From Deltaproteobacteria bacterium (GTDB lineage Bacteria > Desulfobacterota > Desulfobacteria > Desulfobacterales > C00003060), in assembly GCA_016930875.1 (NCBI GenBank), contig JAFGFW010000086.1, forward strand, positions 1 to 35,004: 35,004 nt of DNA, written 5' to 3'. The notes under the pieces were generated by a model. The model did not search any database, was not told the DNA's origin, and saw nothing but the letters and a program-made list of their open reading frames with translations. The position numbers and the translations under genes are program-made. Of this stretch, positions 16,445 to 25,036 are shown piece after piece. Within the stretch, counting starts at the first letter, position 1. Each line of letters begins with the position of its first letter.

Positions 16445-16581
16445 GAGCTGACCAAAAAGGAAATTTTTGTTAATTATCAGTTGGTTCAAATCTAAGGCTG
16501 GTTTCCCGAGTGCTCGCGGCAATGTGTACAACCCTTAAACAGATTAGCATATATGAAGCAGACCGTATCAAAGAGGCGATC

Positions 16582-17904
16582 ATGGCCCAACTGATCCGAA
16601 ATCTGCGGGAGGCTAAATGGCACAGCCGCCAGCCGGTCATCCTCCGTGCCGAGGTCCGCGTTGAGGGTCTGGACGCTTTGTCCTGGCTCTGTGCTCAACG
16701 TCCCGGCTCCAGGGGCTACTGGTCGGACCGGGAAAATCATTTCGAACTTGCCGGTGTTGGCGGAGCCGATGTCATTACCGGCGATTCGGGCGTGGATTAT
16801 CGTGTGCTCATGGGCATGCTCCATGATCGCATTGCGAGAGCGCGGGGAAGTGTGCGTTATTTAGGTGGGTTGCGGTTTTCGATGGACGGCCCCAAAGAAG
16901 AGGGATGGGCCGCCTTCAAGGCCTACCGGTTTATCCTCCCCCGTTTCGAAGTGGTCACCCTTAATAGCACGACGACCTTTGCCTGCAATATGCTGGCAAG
17001 CGAAAAGCTAAAAACCATAGAGGCAGAACTCTCAGCGCTGGCGTTTTCGGAAACAGGCCCGGATATCAAGCTGCAGGCGCCAGTGGCAAGGCATGACCAC
17101 CCTGATCAAGAAGGATGGCTTGCCAACGTGGAGGCCTCCTTGGACTCGTTTGAGCAGGACAAATACGAAAAGGTGGTCTTGGCTCGCAAAGCAACGTTCG
17201 AGTTTAACGAACCCCTAAATGCAGCGCTTCTTTTACGCTCCCTCAAGGAAAACACGTCGCAGTGCTTTTGTTTCTGCTTCCAGCCCACTTCCGCTGCGGC
17301 TTTCGTCGGAGCCTCGCCTGAGAGACTTTATCGGCGAGACAGAAATTTGATCCGGACAGAGGCTATTGCAGGCAGCAGGCCCCGCGGGCTATCTCCTGAG
17401 GAAGATCAAGCCTTTTCGCACGAACTGAGCGGAAGCGAGAAAGATCTGCGCGAACATCGGTATGTTGAACGAGATATTCGCAAAACTCTCGCACGCTTTT
17501 GTAGTGTACTCAACTCAGATAAAAATCCTTCAGTTCTGAAATTATCGCGATGCCAGCATTTGGTTACGATCTTCAGGGGCAAACTGCGTCAGGGCGTGAA
17601 AGATGCGGACCTCCTGGAAACCCTTCATCCGACTCCTGCTGTGGGCGGCTGGCCCACGGCCCGGGCTCTAAAGGAGATTGCCTCTCTGGAGCCTTTTGAT
17701 CGTGGTTGGTATGCCGGGCCTATAGGTTGGATCGGCAAAGATGCCGCCCAATTCGTGGTCGGGATTCGTTCCGGGCTCATTGAAGGCGCCCGGCTACACC
17801 TATTCTCCGGCGCAGGTATTGTTGAAGGATCGACTCCGGAAGATGAGTGGGAGGAAATCGAAAACAAAATAAGTGACTTTGTTGCTGTGCTAACCCTCGC
17901 ATGA
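16582..17904 (+). CDS. menF: isochorismate synthase MenF
   Basis: MenF converts chorismate to isochorismate, the first step of the classical menaquinone pathway. The C-terminal chorismate-binding domain is clear: KYEKVVLARKATFEF, FVGASPERLYRRDRNLIRTEAIAGSRPRG, SEKDLREHRYVERDI, HPTPAVGGWPTA and GWYAGPIGWIG. The order of the operon and the N-terminal EGLDALSWLCAQ motif favour MenF over anthranilate or salicylate-type relatives. I choose the ATG at 16582 because AAGAGG lies 5 nt upstream and the family starts about here; the frame is open to an ATG at 16522 and a GTG at 16510. Its stop overlaps the menD start (ATGA), indicating translational coupling. Confidence 0.9.
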   Translation: MAQLIRNLREAKWHSRQPVILRAEVRVEGLDALSWLCAQRPGSRGYWSDRENHFELAGVGGADVITGDSGVDYRVLMGMLHDRIARARGSVRYLGGLRFSMDGPKEEGWAAFKAYRFILPRFEVVTLNSTTTFACNMLASEKLKTIEAELSALAFSETGPDIKLQAPVARHDHPDQEGWLANVEASLDSFEQDKYEKVVLARKATFEFNEPLNAALLLRSLKENTSQCFCFCFQPTSAAAFVGASPERLYRRDRNLIRTEAIAGSRPRGLSPEEDQAFSHELSGSEKDLREHRYVERDIRKTLARFCSVLNSDKNPSVLKLSRCQHLVTIFRGKLRQGVKDADLLETLHPTPAVGGWPTARALKEIASLEPFDRGWYAGPIGWIGKDAAQFVVGIRSGLIEGARLHLFSGAGIVEGSTPEDEWEEIENKISDFVAVLTLA

Positions 17905-19661
17905 AATTGCCTGCACCCAATATGAATAGCCTCTGGGCCCGCCTGCTCGTTGAGGAGCTCATCCGGAGCGGCACAGACTACTTCTGTCTTGCACCCGGAT
18001 CACGTTGCACGCCTCTAACCGTAGCCGTGGCTGAGAACCCCAAGGCGAAAAGCGTGATTCACTATGACGAACGCGGCTCGGCCTTCCACGCCTTGGGATA
18101 TGCACGCGCTACGGGACGGCCGGCCGTTGTGGTGACCACTTCCGGAACAGCGGTTGCCAATGCGTGGCCGGCGGTTGTGGAGGCGGCTATGGAACGAATT
18201 CCGTTACTATTACTTACCGCCGACCGCCCCCCGGAACTGCGCGACAGTGCTGCCAATCAGACCATCGACCAGGTAAAGATCTTTGGAGAGTATGCCCGCT
18301 GGTTTACAGATCTGCCCTGTCCAAGTCTGCGAGTGCCCCCGGAAGCCGTTCTTACGACTGTGGATCAAGCGGTCTATCGCTCCTGTGGCGCTACAGGAGG
18401 ACCGGTACACATGAACTGTATGTTTCGTGAGCCGCTGGCGCCCGAACCGCAGGGCGAAAATTTCAACGACTACCTTCTTTCGGTGAAGTCCTGGCTTACC
18501 GCTGGGCGGCCATACACCGAATACGCAAGACAGAAACGTGCAGCCGACACCGCCATCCTTGAAAAGCTTCTGGAACTTTTGGACCGGACAGAGCGGGGAA
18601 TCGCGGTCGTAGGGAGGCTTAGCACTCAGCAAGACCGCACGGCCGTTTCTGATCTTATCCAAAAACTGGGATGGCCTGTCTGTGTAGACGTAACCTCGGG
18701 TTTACGATTAGGGGATGCTTCAGGAAATGTCATCCATCATTCTGATCTCCTGGTAAGTCACGATGCTTTCGCAAGGACGCATCGTCCTGAACTCGTATTG
18801 CATCTCGGGGGACGCATGGTTTCAAAAAAGCTGGCGGCCTTTCTGAGTGAAAGTAATCCTTCCGATTATGTATTGATTACGGACCACCCTGAACGCCAGG
18901 ATCCAGGCCATGAAGTAACCTTTCGGGTCGAAGCAGACCTTGGTCTATTTTGTCTTGCCTTGGCGGAAAAGGTTGGTGATCGAAAAGAGTCTCCATGGTT
19001 GGTTTCGTGGCGCGAGAGCATGGACGCAGTGCACGAAGTCCTCCGGCAATTTGCGCGCAATGGTGACGACCTGAACGAACCGGTCCTGGCTCACCTCATT
19101 TCCCGGAACATATCGCCGAACCACGGGCTCTTCCTTGCCAGTAGTATGCCTGTCCGCCATATGGATCTCTTTGCCGATAGGAGAAGCGCTGCTGTTTATG
19201 TTGGAGCCAACCGCGGAGCAAGCGGCGTGGACGGCACCATGGCCACAGCCGCAGGTTTTGCTGCCGGGCTTAAGCGCCCGGTCACGCTGTTGATTGGCGA
19301 CCTTGCTTTTCTCCACGACCTGAACTCGTTGAACTATCTTTCTAACGCCAAATATCCGGTTATCGCGATAGTTGTTAACAACAACGGAGGGGGTATTTTT
19401 TCATTCCTGCCCATTGCGCGTTTTGATCAGTTTTTCGAAAAGTACTTTGTCACACCCCATGACCTGACCTTTGAACAGGCGGCCGGCATGTATGGTCTCG
19501 TCTACTATCATCCTAAGACCAGGCAGGAGTTTCTGAGTTGCTACCAGCAGGCCCTGGACAGCGAAAAATCAATCATCTTGGAAGTGACGACCGATCGAAG
19601 GGAAAACCATGACCTGCATATGAAACTGGCAAGAGACATGCAGGCTGCATTGGAAAACTAG
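17901..19661 (+). CDS. menD: 2-succinyl-5-enolpyruvyl-6-hydroxy-3-cyclohexene-1-carboxylate synthase MenD
   Basis: MenD is the thiamine-diphosphate enzyme that adds the succinyl semialdehyde of 2-oxoglutarate to isochorismate. Visible family features are NSLWARLLVEELIRSGTDYFCLAPGSRCTPL, the catalytic-Glu region HYDERGSAFHALGYARATGRPAVVVTTSGTA, LTADRPPELRDSAANQTIDQ and the TPP motif LIGDLAFLHDLNSLNYL...VVNNNGGGIFSFLP. At 586 residues it has normal length. It overlaps menF by 4 nt and ends 5 nt before menH. There is no Shine-Dalgarno sequence of note, consistent with coupled translation. Confidence 0.96.
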   Translation: MKLPAPNMNSLWARLLVEELIRSGTDYFCLAPGSRCTPLTVAVAENPKAKSVIHYDERGSAFHALGYARATGRPAVVVTTSGTAVANAWPAVVEAAMERIPLLLLTADRPPELRDSAANQTIDQVKIFGEYARWFTDLPCPSLRVPPEAVLTTVDQAVYRSCGATGGPVHMNCMFREPLAPEPQGENFNDYLLSVKSWLTAGRPYTEYARQKRAADTAILEKLLELLDRTERGIAVVGRLSTQQDRTAVSDLIQKLGWPVCVDVTSGLRLGDASGNVIHHSDLLVSHDAFARTHRPELVLHLGGRMVSKKLAAFLSESNPSDYVLITDHPERQDPGHEVTFRVEADLGLFCLALAEKVGDRKESPWLVSWRESMDAVHEVLRQFARNGDDLNEPVLAHLISRNISPNHGLFLASSMPVRHMDLFADRRSAAVYVGANRGASGVDGTMATAAGFAAGLKRPVTLLIGDLAFLHDLNSLNYLSNAKYPVIAIVVNNNGGGIFSFLPIARFDQFFEKYFVTPHDLTFEQAAGMYGLVYYHPKTRQEFLSCYQQALDSEKSIILEVTTDRRENHDLHMKLARDMQAALEN

Positions 19662-19666
19662 CCGCC

Positions 19667-20470
19667 ATGGCGTTAGCGCCTCTTCTCAAATACGCATCGC
19701 ATGGAGACCCCTCAGCCCCGCCGGTAGTGTTTCTTCATGGGTTCATGGGGAGCGCATGCGACTGGGGCGAGGTCATCGAACGCTTGAGCGGGACGTACTA
19801 CTGTATAGCCGTGGATTTACCGGGCCACGGCAAGAGCCTTGATATAGCCGACGATGATGCCTACACCGTGCCCGGAGCAGCGACCTGCGTTGTGCGGACC
19901 ATGGAGCATCTGCACCTGATCCCGGCGGCAGTGGTGGGATACTCCATGGGAGGGCGCCTGGCTCTCTACCTGGCAACTCATTTCAAGCTGGTTTGTTCGA
20001 AGCTCATTGTGGAGTCGGCAACGGCAGGGATTCAGGGGAAAGCTGATCGCCTGACTCGGCAGCATGCAGACGAGAAAAGAGCCCGTGATTTGGAACAAGG
20101 CGGGTTTGAAGAGTTTCTCCAGATATGGTATCGTCAACCGATTTTTGCCACCCTGGCTGAGGACCCTGATAAGCTTGTGAAAATTATCCAACAACGGCGT
20201 CTCAATGACCCGACGGAACTTGCAAGAGTCCTTCGAGGCATGGGTACGGGGACACAGGCGCCCCTTTGGAGTCATCTGCCCGATCTGACCATACCCGTTC
20301 TGCTTATGGCAGGGCAACGGGACAGCAATTACGTTAACATCGCAGGAGCCATGGCAAGACTGTTAGGCCATGCTGTAGTCGAGATTGTCTCCGGGGCGGG
20401 TCACAATGTGCATGTGGAGAACTGTCTTGCAGTGGCAGAGCGTATCAAACATTTTTTGCTCAAGGAGTAA
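19667..20470 (+). CDS. menH: 2-succinyl-6-hydroxy-2,4-cyclohexadiene-1-carboxylate synthase MenH
   Basis: MenH is an alpha/beta hydrolase-fold enzyme that eliminates pyruvate from the MenD product. It shows the oxyanion loop FLHGFMGSACDW, the nucleophile elbow VVGYSMGGRLAL with S93 in the MenH-typical GYSMGGR context, an acidic residue in LMAGQRDSNYV, and the catalytic His in SGAGHNVHVEN. The 267-residue length is right. It sits 5 nt after menD and 9 nt before menB. General alpha/beta hydrolases are hard to name alone; the motif together with the operon makes this assignment strong. Confidence 0.92.
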   Translation: MALAPLLKYASHGDPSAPPVVFLHGFMGSACDWGEVIERLSGTYYCIAVDLPGHGKSLDIADDDAYTVPGAATCVVRTMEHLHLIPAAVVGYSMGGRLALYLATHFKLVCSKLIVESATAGIQGKADRLTRQHADEKRARDLEQGGFEEFLQIWYRQPIFATLAEDPDKLVKIIQQRRLNDPTELARVLRGMGTGTQAPLWSHLPDLTIPVLLMAGQRDSNYVNIAGAMARLLGHAVVEIVSGAGHNVHVENCLAVAERIKHFLLKE

Positions 20471-20479
20471 GGGATTACT

Positions 20480-21301
20480 ATGGCGCCGATTGAATGGAAG
20501 AGGTCCGGAGAATTCTCGGACATCAGATATGAGAAGTCTGAAGGGGTTGCCAAGATCACGATCAACAGGCCTGATATGCGGAACGCGTTCCGGCCTTTGA
20601 CCGTCAGGGAGATGTCGCAGGCCTTGAACGATGCCCGCGATGATAAAGAGATTGGTGTTGTTATTTTGACAGGTCAGGGTGACAAGGCCTTCTGCTCAGG
20701 AGGAGATCAGACGTTGCGCCGTGACGCAGGCTATGCTGATCACGACGGCATTGAACGCCTGAATGTCTTGGACCTTCAGCGACAGATCCGCACCTGTCCA
20801 AAGCCGATCATTGCAATGGTGGCCGGTTATGCGATTGGGGGAGGCCATGTTCTCCACTTGATGTGCGATCTTACGATTGCATCAGACAACGCGGTCTTCG
20901 GCCAGACCGGCCCTAAAGTGGGATCCTTCGACGGTGGGTACGGCTCCGCTTATTTGGCACGTGTTGTGGGCCAGAAAAAGGCCCGCGAGATCTGGTTTCT
21001 TTGTCGTAAGTATTCAGCCCAGGAGGCGCTGGAGATGGGGCTGGTAAATGTCGTGGTACCTCTGGAAAAACTGGAAGAAGAAACCATCAAGTGGTGCCGT
21101 GAGATTCTAGCGAATTCCCCGTTGGCGATCCGGTGCCTTAAGGCCGCACTCAATGCGGACTGTGACGGCCAAGCAGGCCTTCAGGAACTGGCTGGCAATG
21201 CAACCCTGTTGTTCTATATGACCGAGGAAGCGCAGGAAGGACGTAATGCTTTTGTCGAAAAACGCAAACCGGATTTTTCCAAATTTCCACGCCGGCCTTA
21301 G
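20480..21301 (+). CDS. menB: 1,4-dihydroxy-2-naphthoyl-CoA synthase MenB
   Basis: MenB is a crotonase-fold enzyme that closes the second ring of naphthoate from o-succinylbenzoyl-CoA. Family features are [74 protein letters not shown], and a C-terminal [27 protein letters not shown] tail that is close to invariant in MenB. At 273 residues it is full length. AAGGGA before the ATG at 20480 is a fair ribosome site. It precedes menC and menE, although biochemically it acts after them. Confidence 0.97.
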   Translation: MAPIEWKRSGEFSDIRYEKSEGVAKITINRPDMRNAFRPLTVREMSQALNDARDDKEIGVVILTGQGDKAFCSGGDQTLRRDAGYADHDGIERLNVLDLQRQIRTCPKPIIAMVAGYAIGGGHVLHLMCDLTIASDNAVFGQTGPKVGSFDGGYGSAYLARVVGQKKAREIWFLCRKYSAQEALEMGLVNVVVPLEKLEEETIKWCREILANSPLAIRCLKAALNADCDGQAGLQELAGNATLLFYMTEEAQEGRNAFVEKRKPDFSKFPRRP

Positions 21302-21367
21302 GGTTCGTGAAGAAATAACTTGGCAGAATCGGCGCTCAGATTTGTCTGATCTGATTGAGCAAAAGCA

Positions 21368-22477
21368 GTGGCTCTTGTGAAAATTTCAGCATTCAAGATC
21401 TCAAAGTTCAGCCTTCTTCTCCGAGAACCCTTGATTATTGGCCGACACCATCTGACGCACAGAACCGGATTCATCATAGAGCTTGGTGCGGACAACGGGC
21501 ACGTCGCCTTAGGTGAGATCTCGCCGTTGCCGGGCTTAAGTCGAGAAGATATGACAGAGGCAGAGAGCCAAATAGCCTGCTTACGATCTTGGGTCATAGG
21601 GCATGATTTGCCAGACGGTCTCCAAGAGCTGTCAGGAGGTTTTGAGACCTGGCTCAAAGGGTACGATCTGGCGCCGTCAGTGAGATTCGGGTTCGAGGCG
21701 GCAGTTCTGAATCTTGTGGCCGGCATGGGCGGTGTCCCCTTGCGTAAGATGATATCCGACTCACCCCGCGATTGGATTTCCATAAACTGTCTCTTGACCG
21801 GTCCCCCTGACAAAATCATGGAAAAAACAGTAAAACTCCTCAAAAAGGGTTACTTGGCATTCAAGCTCAAGGTGGGTCGCAATCCCATACGGGAAGACAT
21901 AGAGATCACCCGAGACGTGAGGCGACTCATTGGTGATGACGCCACCCTACGGCTGGATGCCAACCGGGCCTGGGACATGAGTCATGCCCTTGCTTTTGCC
22001 GAGGCGCTGGCTGGTGTAAGGATTGATTATATTGAAGAGCCCGTCAAAACGTTTGCCCTCTTGAAACAGCTCATGGATGAGACGGTATCCCTGCCCCTTG
22101 CTCTAGACGAGAGTCTGCTGGAACTGGCGCCAGAGGACCTCCCGTCCCTATCGGGAATAAACGCCATCGTCCTGAAGCCGACTTTGTTGGGTGTTGAAAA
22201 AGCAATCCGCTTTGCCCGGTCGGCCGCTGCCCTTGGCATGACGCCCGTCATAAGTTCCGGCTTTGAGTCTGGCGTGGGGTTAGGGATCCTTGCGCAGATA
22301 GCTGCTTCCGTAAACAGGCGCGACGTGCCTGCGGGACTCGACACCCTGGACTGGTTTGACCAGGACTTGCTGGTCGCTTCTCCCAAGATCGAAAAAGGAA
22401 GGTTGCAAATTGCCAAACCGCCGGATCCTGGAAAAGGCCTGAGACACGACCTGCTTCAGGCGATTTGTGATGACTGA
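21368..22477 (+). CDS. menC: o-succinylbenzoate synthase MenC
   Basis: MenC is an enolase-superfamily dehydratase making o-succinylbenzoate. The catalytic and metal residues are in place: FKLKVGR with the KxK pair, LRLDANRAW with the first metal Asp, YIEEPV with the Glu, LALDES with the third ligand, and IVLKPTLLG with the second Lys. The barrel is preceded by the capping domain (residues 1-110). The start is GTG, either 21368 or 21377, without a strong ribosome site; a 66-bp gap separates it from menB. It overlaps menE by 8 nt. At 369 residues it has usual length. Confidence 0.93.
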   Translation: MALVKISAFKISKFSLLLREPLIIGRHHLTHRTGFIIELGADNGHVALGEISPLPGLSREDMTEAESQIACLRSWVIGHDLPDGLQELSGGFETWLKGYDLAPSVRFGFEAAVLNLVAGMGGVPLRKMISDSPRDWISINCLLTGPPDKIMEKTVKLLKKGYLAFKLKVGRNPIREDIEITRDVRRLIGDDATLRLDANRAWDMSHALAFAEALAGVRIDYIEEPVKTFALLKQLMDETVSLPLALDESLLELAPEDLPSLSGINAIVLKPTLLGVEKAIRFARSAAALGMTPVISSGFESGVGLGILAQIAASVNRRDVPAGLDTLDWFDQDLLVASPKIEKGRLQIAKPPDPGKGLRHDLLQAICDD

Positions 22478-23924
22478 TATACAATGCCCCCTCAATGCTG
22501 CCGCCAGGGAATATGGCAACCTCCCGGCCATCATTTCCGGGGACAGGGTCATCTCATACGGCGAATATGAGCAAATGGTTGCCTCCGTAGCTCTATGGCT
22601 GACAGAAAGGGGCCTGACGCGGGGACAGCGCATTGCCATTGTTTCCCATAGCCGTTGGGAGTATCTGATATTGTTGCACGCCATCTTTAGGCTGGGTGGC
22701 GTAGCCTGTCCAGTAAGCCCTAGATTGCCCGAGAAGACTATCCTGTCCGTCCTTAAAAAAATCGACTGCACTACCGTTGTGGATTCTCTCAATCGGCTAT
22801 CTCCTGGAACGTCCGGTGAGATCCGAAGAATCAGTCTGGACACAATATTTGAAAACGGGAAGTTCCATGCAGACGAAACATGTGATAGCGTCGCTGTCGA
22901 TCTTAAACGCCATGCCACCATCATTCTTACTTCCGGAAGTTCCGCTTTGCCCAAGGCTGCAGTCCATTGCTTTGGCAATCATTACTACAGCGCCCTTGGT
23001 TCGAATCGGAATATCGACGTGCAGCCTGGTGACCGCTGGCTCCTGTCCCTTCCCCTCTACCATGTGGGCGGCTTGGGCATCGTGTTTCGCATGTTACTAG
23101 GCAGGGGCACAGTTGTGATACCCGAAGTTCAGGAGAACATCGGTGAGTCCATGGAAAAATACGGCATTACGCACCTGTCCGTTGTCTCCACGCAACTCTA
23201 TCGTTTGTTGAAAGAGGGCCTGGATCTGCCAACAATAAGACGGCTAAAGGCCGTTCTTGTGGGGGGCGGCACTGTCCCTTCCTCCCTGATTACCAGGGCC
23301 CACGAGGCTGGACTGCCCATCTGCACCACCTACGGATTGACAGAAATGGCTTCCCAGGTGACCACAACGGCTCCGAAGGACCACAGGGAACGTCTGTCCA
23401 GTTCTGGAAAAGTTTTGGACTATCGAAACGTGAAAATTGATGCGGGAGAAATTCTCGTCAAAGGGAAAACCTTTTTCACAGGTTATGCGGAGGCAGGAAA
23501 GATGTTCCTTCCTGTTGACGATGAGGGCTGGTTCCGAACCGGTGATCTCGGGCGCCTCGACGCTGACGGCTACCTGACGTTTCTGGGAAGACGAGATAAT
23601 ATGTTTATCTCCGGTGGTGAGAATATTTGCCCTGAAGAAATTGAAAGCCTCTTATGTCTTTTACCTCACATCTCACAGGCCCTGGTTGTCCCTGTCGAAG
23701 ACAGAGAATTCGGTTTCCGTCCCCTGGCTTTTATCAAAACGCAAGAAGGTAAAACAGTAGACCAAAGAAAAGTCGTTTCACATCTGGAACATTATCTTCC
23801 CAGATTCAAAACCCCCGTGGCATTTTACCGATGGCCTGAGAAAGCAGACAAAGACGGACTCAAGCCGAACCGGCGTTATCTCACGAAACTGGCCCGGGAG
23901 CTGAAAAGACGAGGAGTCAGCTAG
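22470..23924 (+). CDS. menE: o-succinylbenzoate-CoA ligase MenE
   Basis: MenE activates o-succinylbenzoate with ATP and CoA. This ANL-superfamily protein has the P-loop-like LTSGSSALPKAAVH (GSSALPK in place of the common SGTTGxPK), TYGLTEMASQ, the hinge GWFRTGDLGRLDADGYLTFLGRRDNMFISGGENICPEEIE and a C-terminal PNRRYLTKLARELK. The ATG at 22470 lies inside the end of menC (8-nt overlap); a GTG directly before is also possible. At 484 residues it is full length. It is the last gene of the operon; menA and the methyltransferase are not in this window. Confidence 0.94.
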   Translation: MTDIQCPLNAAAREYGNLPAIISGDRVISYGEYEQMVASVALWLTERGLTRGQRIAIVSHSRWEYLILLHAIFRLGGVACPVSPRLPEKTILSVLKKIDCTTVVDSLNRLSPGTSGEIRRISLDTIFENGKFHADETCDSVAVDLKRHATIILTSGSSALPKAAVHCFGNHYYSALGSNRNIDVQPGDRWLLSLPLYHVGGLGIVFRMLLGRGTVVIPEVQENIGESMEKYGITHLSVVSTQLYRLLKEGLDLPTIRRLKAVLVGGGTVPSSLITRAHEAGLPICTTYGLTEMASQVTTTAPKDHRERLSSSGKVLDYRNVKIDAGEILVKGKTFFTGYAEAGKMFLPVDDEGWFRTGDLGRLDADGYLTFLGRRDNMFISGGENICPEEIESLLCLLPHISQALVVPVEDREFGFRPLAFIKTQEGKTVDQRKVVSHLEHYLPRFKTPVAFYRWPEKADKDGLKPNRRYLTKLARELKRRGVS

Positions 23925-24440
23925 CCCCAAGGAGTACAGGTAGTAGATGTGAAAATGATATCATATGGTTTCTTTCCTCAAAGAGACCGCTGATGTTGAA
24001 TCTTGAAGTGGGGTTTGCGTTGCTGGTAGTCGAGATAATGGGAAGTACGTTTTAAGAATTTTCCCCTTCCTGATTGCTTTTCTCGGGTCAGCCAACCCTC
24101 GCTATGGGCCTGAGGTCAAGAAAAGTTTGACCTCAGACTATACTCGCTATTCCACAAAAACACCAAGAACCCAAGGGGCGCCGCTCAGGAGCAGGCATTT
24201 AAAAAGTGCTGTCCCCGGCTTCCTCAATTACTGTTCTTTTAGGGTTAAAATACAGTGTTCACCCCATTTACTTGTGCCTCCATGAATACCACAGTGCTTC
24301 CCATAAAAATGGATTTCAACGAAATCGAAGGGGGGTGACAAGACTAGGATTTTGCTGATCAACAAAGGCTTTTAAATCCTGTGAAGGGCCTGAAAAAACA
24401 GCCAATTCACAACCAACCAAATTCTAAAAGGAGGGGAAAA
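23925..24440. other. 516-bp gene-poor gap after menE with an inverted repeat
   Basis: I find no convincing coding sequence here. A short frame of 20 codons starting ATGTTGAATCTTGAAG near 23993 lacks a ribosome site. A perfect 10-bp inverted repeat, CTGAGGTCAA/TTGACCTCAG (24110-24119 and 24127-24136, 7-nt loop), is flanked by two direct copies of CTCGCTAT (24098-24105 and 24143-24150). There is no T-tract after the stem, so it is more likely an operator or small-element remnant than a terminator. A promoter for the small gene at 24441 should lie towards the right end but I cannot pin it down. Confidence 0.5.
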
Positions 24441-24752
24441 ATGGACGTTCAAGATTATTGCAAAGCTATGGACATGGAGCTTACAGCTTGAAAGGCCAAG
24501 ATGTATGATGTCACGCGCAGGTTGGACCAATTGGGAAGCGCTGAAAAAGAAAAGATTTTACCCAACGTTGAGGACATGCACATGCTCGTGGTGCAGATGG
24601 ATGATAGAATTTCGCAACTCACCAGAGAGTGCCCTTCGGAGTGGAGCCCCGTTAAGAAGGAGATAGACGACGCCCATATTGATATGAGGTCGAAGTTTGA
24701 GGAGACCATGTCATTTATTGGCAAGGCAGCGCCCGTCTCCATCCCCGGCTAA
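24441..24752 (+). pseudogene. small conserved-looking gene interrupted by one in-frame TGA (codon 17)
   Basis: An AGGAGG ribosome site (24429-24434) stands at the right distance before ATG 24441, which opens MDVQDYCKAMDMELTA, then a TGA (24489-24491), then the same frame continues for 87 codons from KAKMYDVTRRLDQLG to AAPVSIPG. The rest is an acidic, helical protein with EDMHMLVVQMDDRISQLTRECPSEWSPVKKEIDDAHIDMRSKFEE. From memory of similar hypothetical proteins I expect Trp (TGG) at the interrupted position, which is one base from TGA; this is not verified. Without the stop it would be a 103-residue protein of unknown function. Alternatives are internal initiation at ATG 24501, readthrough, or sequence error. 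I see no convincing selenocysteine-insertion stem-loop just after the TGA. Confidence 0.6.
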
Positions 24753-24763
24753 GAATGCCGGGG
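24743..24763 (+). terminator. hairpin overlapping the stop codon of the TGA-interrupted gene
   Basis: CCCCGGC-TAAGAAT-GCCGGGG forms a perfect 7-bp GC stem whose loop contains the TAA stop (24750-24752). The following bases, ACACCTATTTC, are only weakly T-rich, so termination efficiency is doubtful. It separates the interrupted gene from the peptide cassette that follows. Confidence 0.4.
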
Positions 24764-24813
24764 ACACCTATTTCAACCTTGACGAAACTGAGTTCAAAAA
24801 AGAGGTGACACTG

Positions 24814-24876
24814 ATGAAAATAAAGAAAGTAGAGAAGGTGGCAAAAGGCCTTTGTAAGTGTAAGAACTCTTGCTGA
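24814..24876 (+). CDS. 20-residue Cys-rich small peptide, copy 1
   Basis: ATG 24814 opens a 20-codon frame, MKIKKVEKVAKGLCKCKNSC, ending in TGA. AGAGGTGA (24801-24808) is a well-placed ribosome site. The peptide is basic (eight Lys) with three Cys in a C-x-C-x3-C arrangement ending at the C-terminus. A second copy at 29448-29510 shares 15 of 20 residues, while eight codons differ only synonymously (K2, I3, K5, V6, K8, L13, C14, C16) and four of the five replacements are conservative. This supports selection on the peptide. A hairpin with a T-rich tail follows within 25 nt. No signal peptide or known motif is visible. It could be a metal- or thiol-active peptide, a precursor peptide, or a Cys-codon leader peptide. 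I do not recognise the family. Confidence 0.7.
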   Translation: MKIKKVEKVAKGLCKCKNSC

Positions 24877-24900
24877 ATCTGTTTTTGGTTTCACCGACAG

Positions 24901-24936
24901 GGTCGGCAGCTGCAGCTGTCGGCCTTGTTCTTCTTT
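24901..24936 (+). terminator. intrinsic-terminator-like hairpin after peptide copy 1
   Basis: GGTCGGCAGC-TGCA-GCTGTCGGCC (24901-24924) folds as a 10-bp stem with two G-U pairs and a 4-nt loop, followed by TTGTTCTTCTTT. An overlapping alternative pairs CCGACAG (24894-24900) with CTGTCGG. It lies 24 nt after the peptide stop and upstream of the flavoprotein gene at 25037, so it may act as terminator or attenuator. The block ACAGGGTCG at its start and GGCCT after the stem recur behind peptide copy 2. Confidence 0.6.
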
Positions 24937-25036
24937 GCGAGGCAAGTTTCCTAACAAGCGCTTCCAGCCGGGGCCAATTTCTGTGTAGAGGCCTTGCTTC
25001 GGAATGACTTTTTTCTCTTTTTGGCGAGGTGCACAA

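Noticed and set aside
24489-24491. TGA as a selenocysteine codon in the small gene at 24441
   Set aside because: The context lacks a CxxU or UxxC motif and I see no convincing stem-loop within the next 40 bases; the expected residue is Trp rather than Cys.
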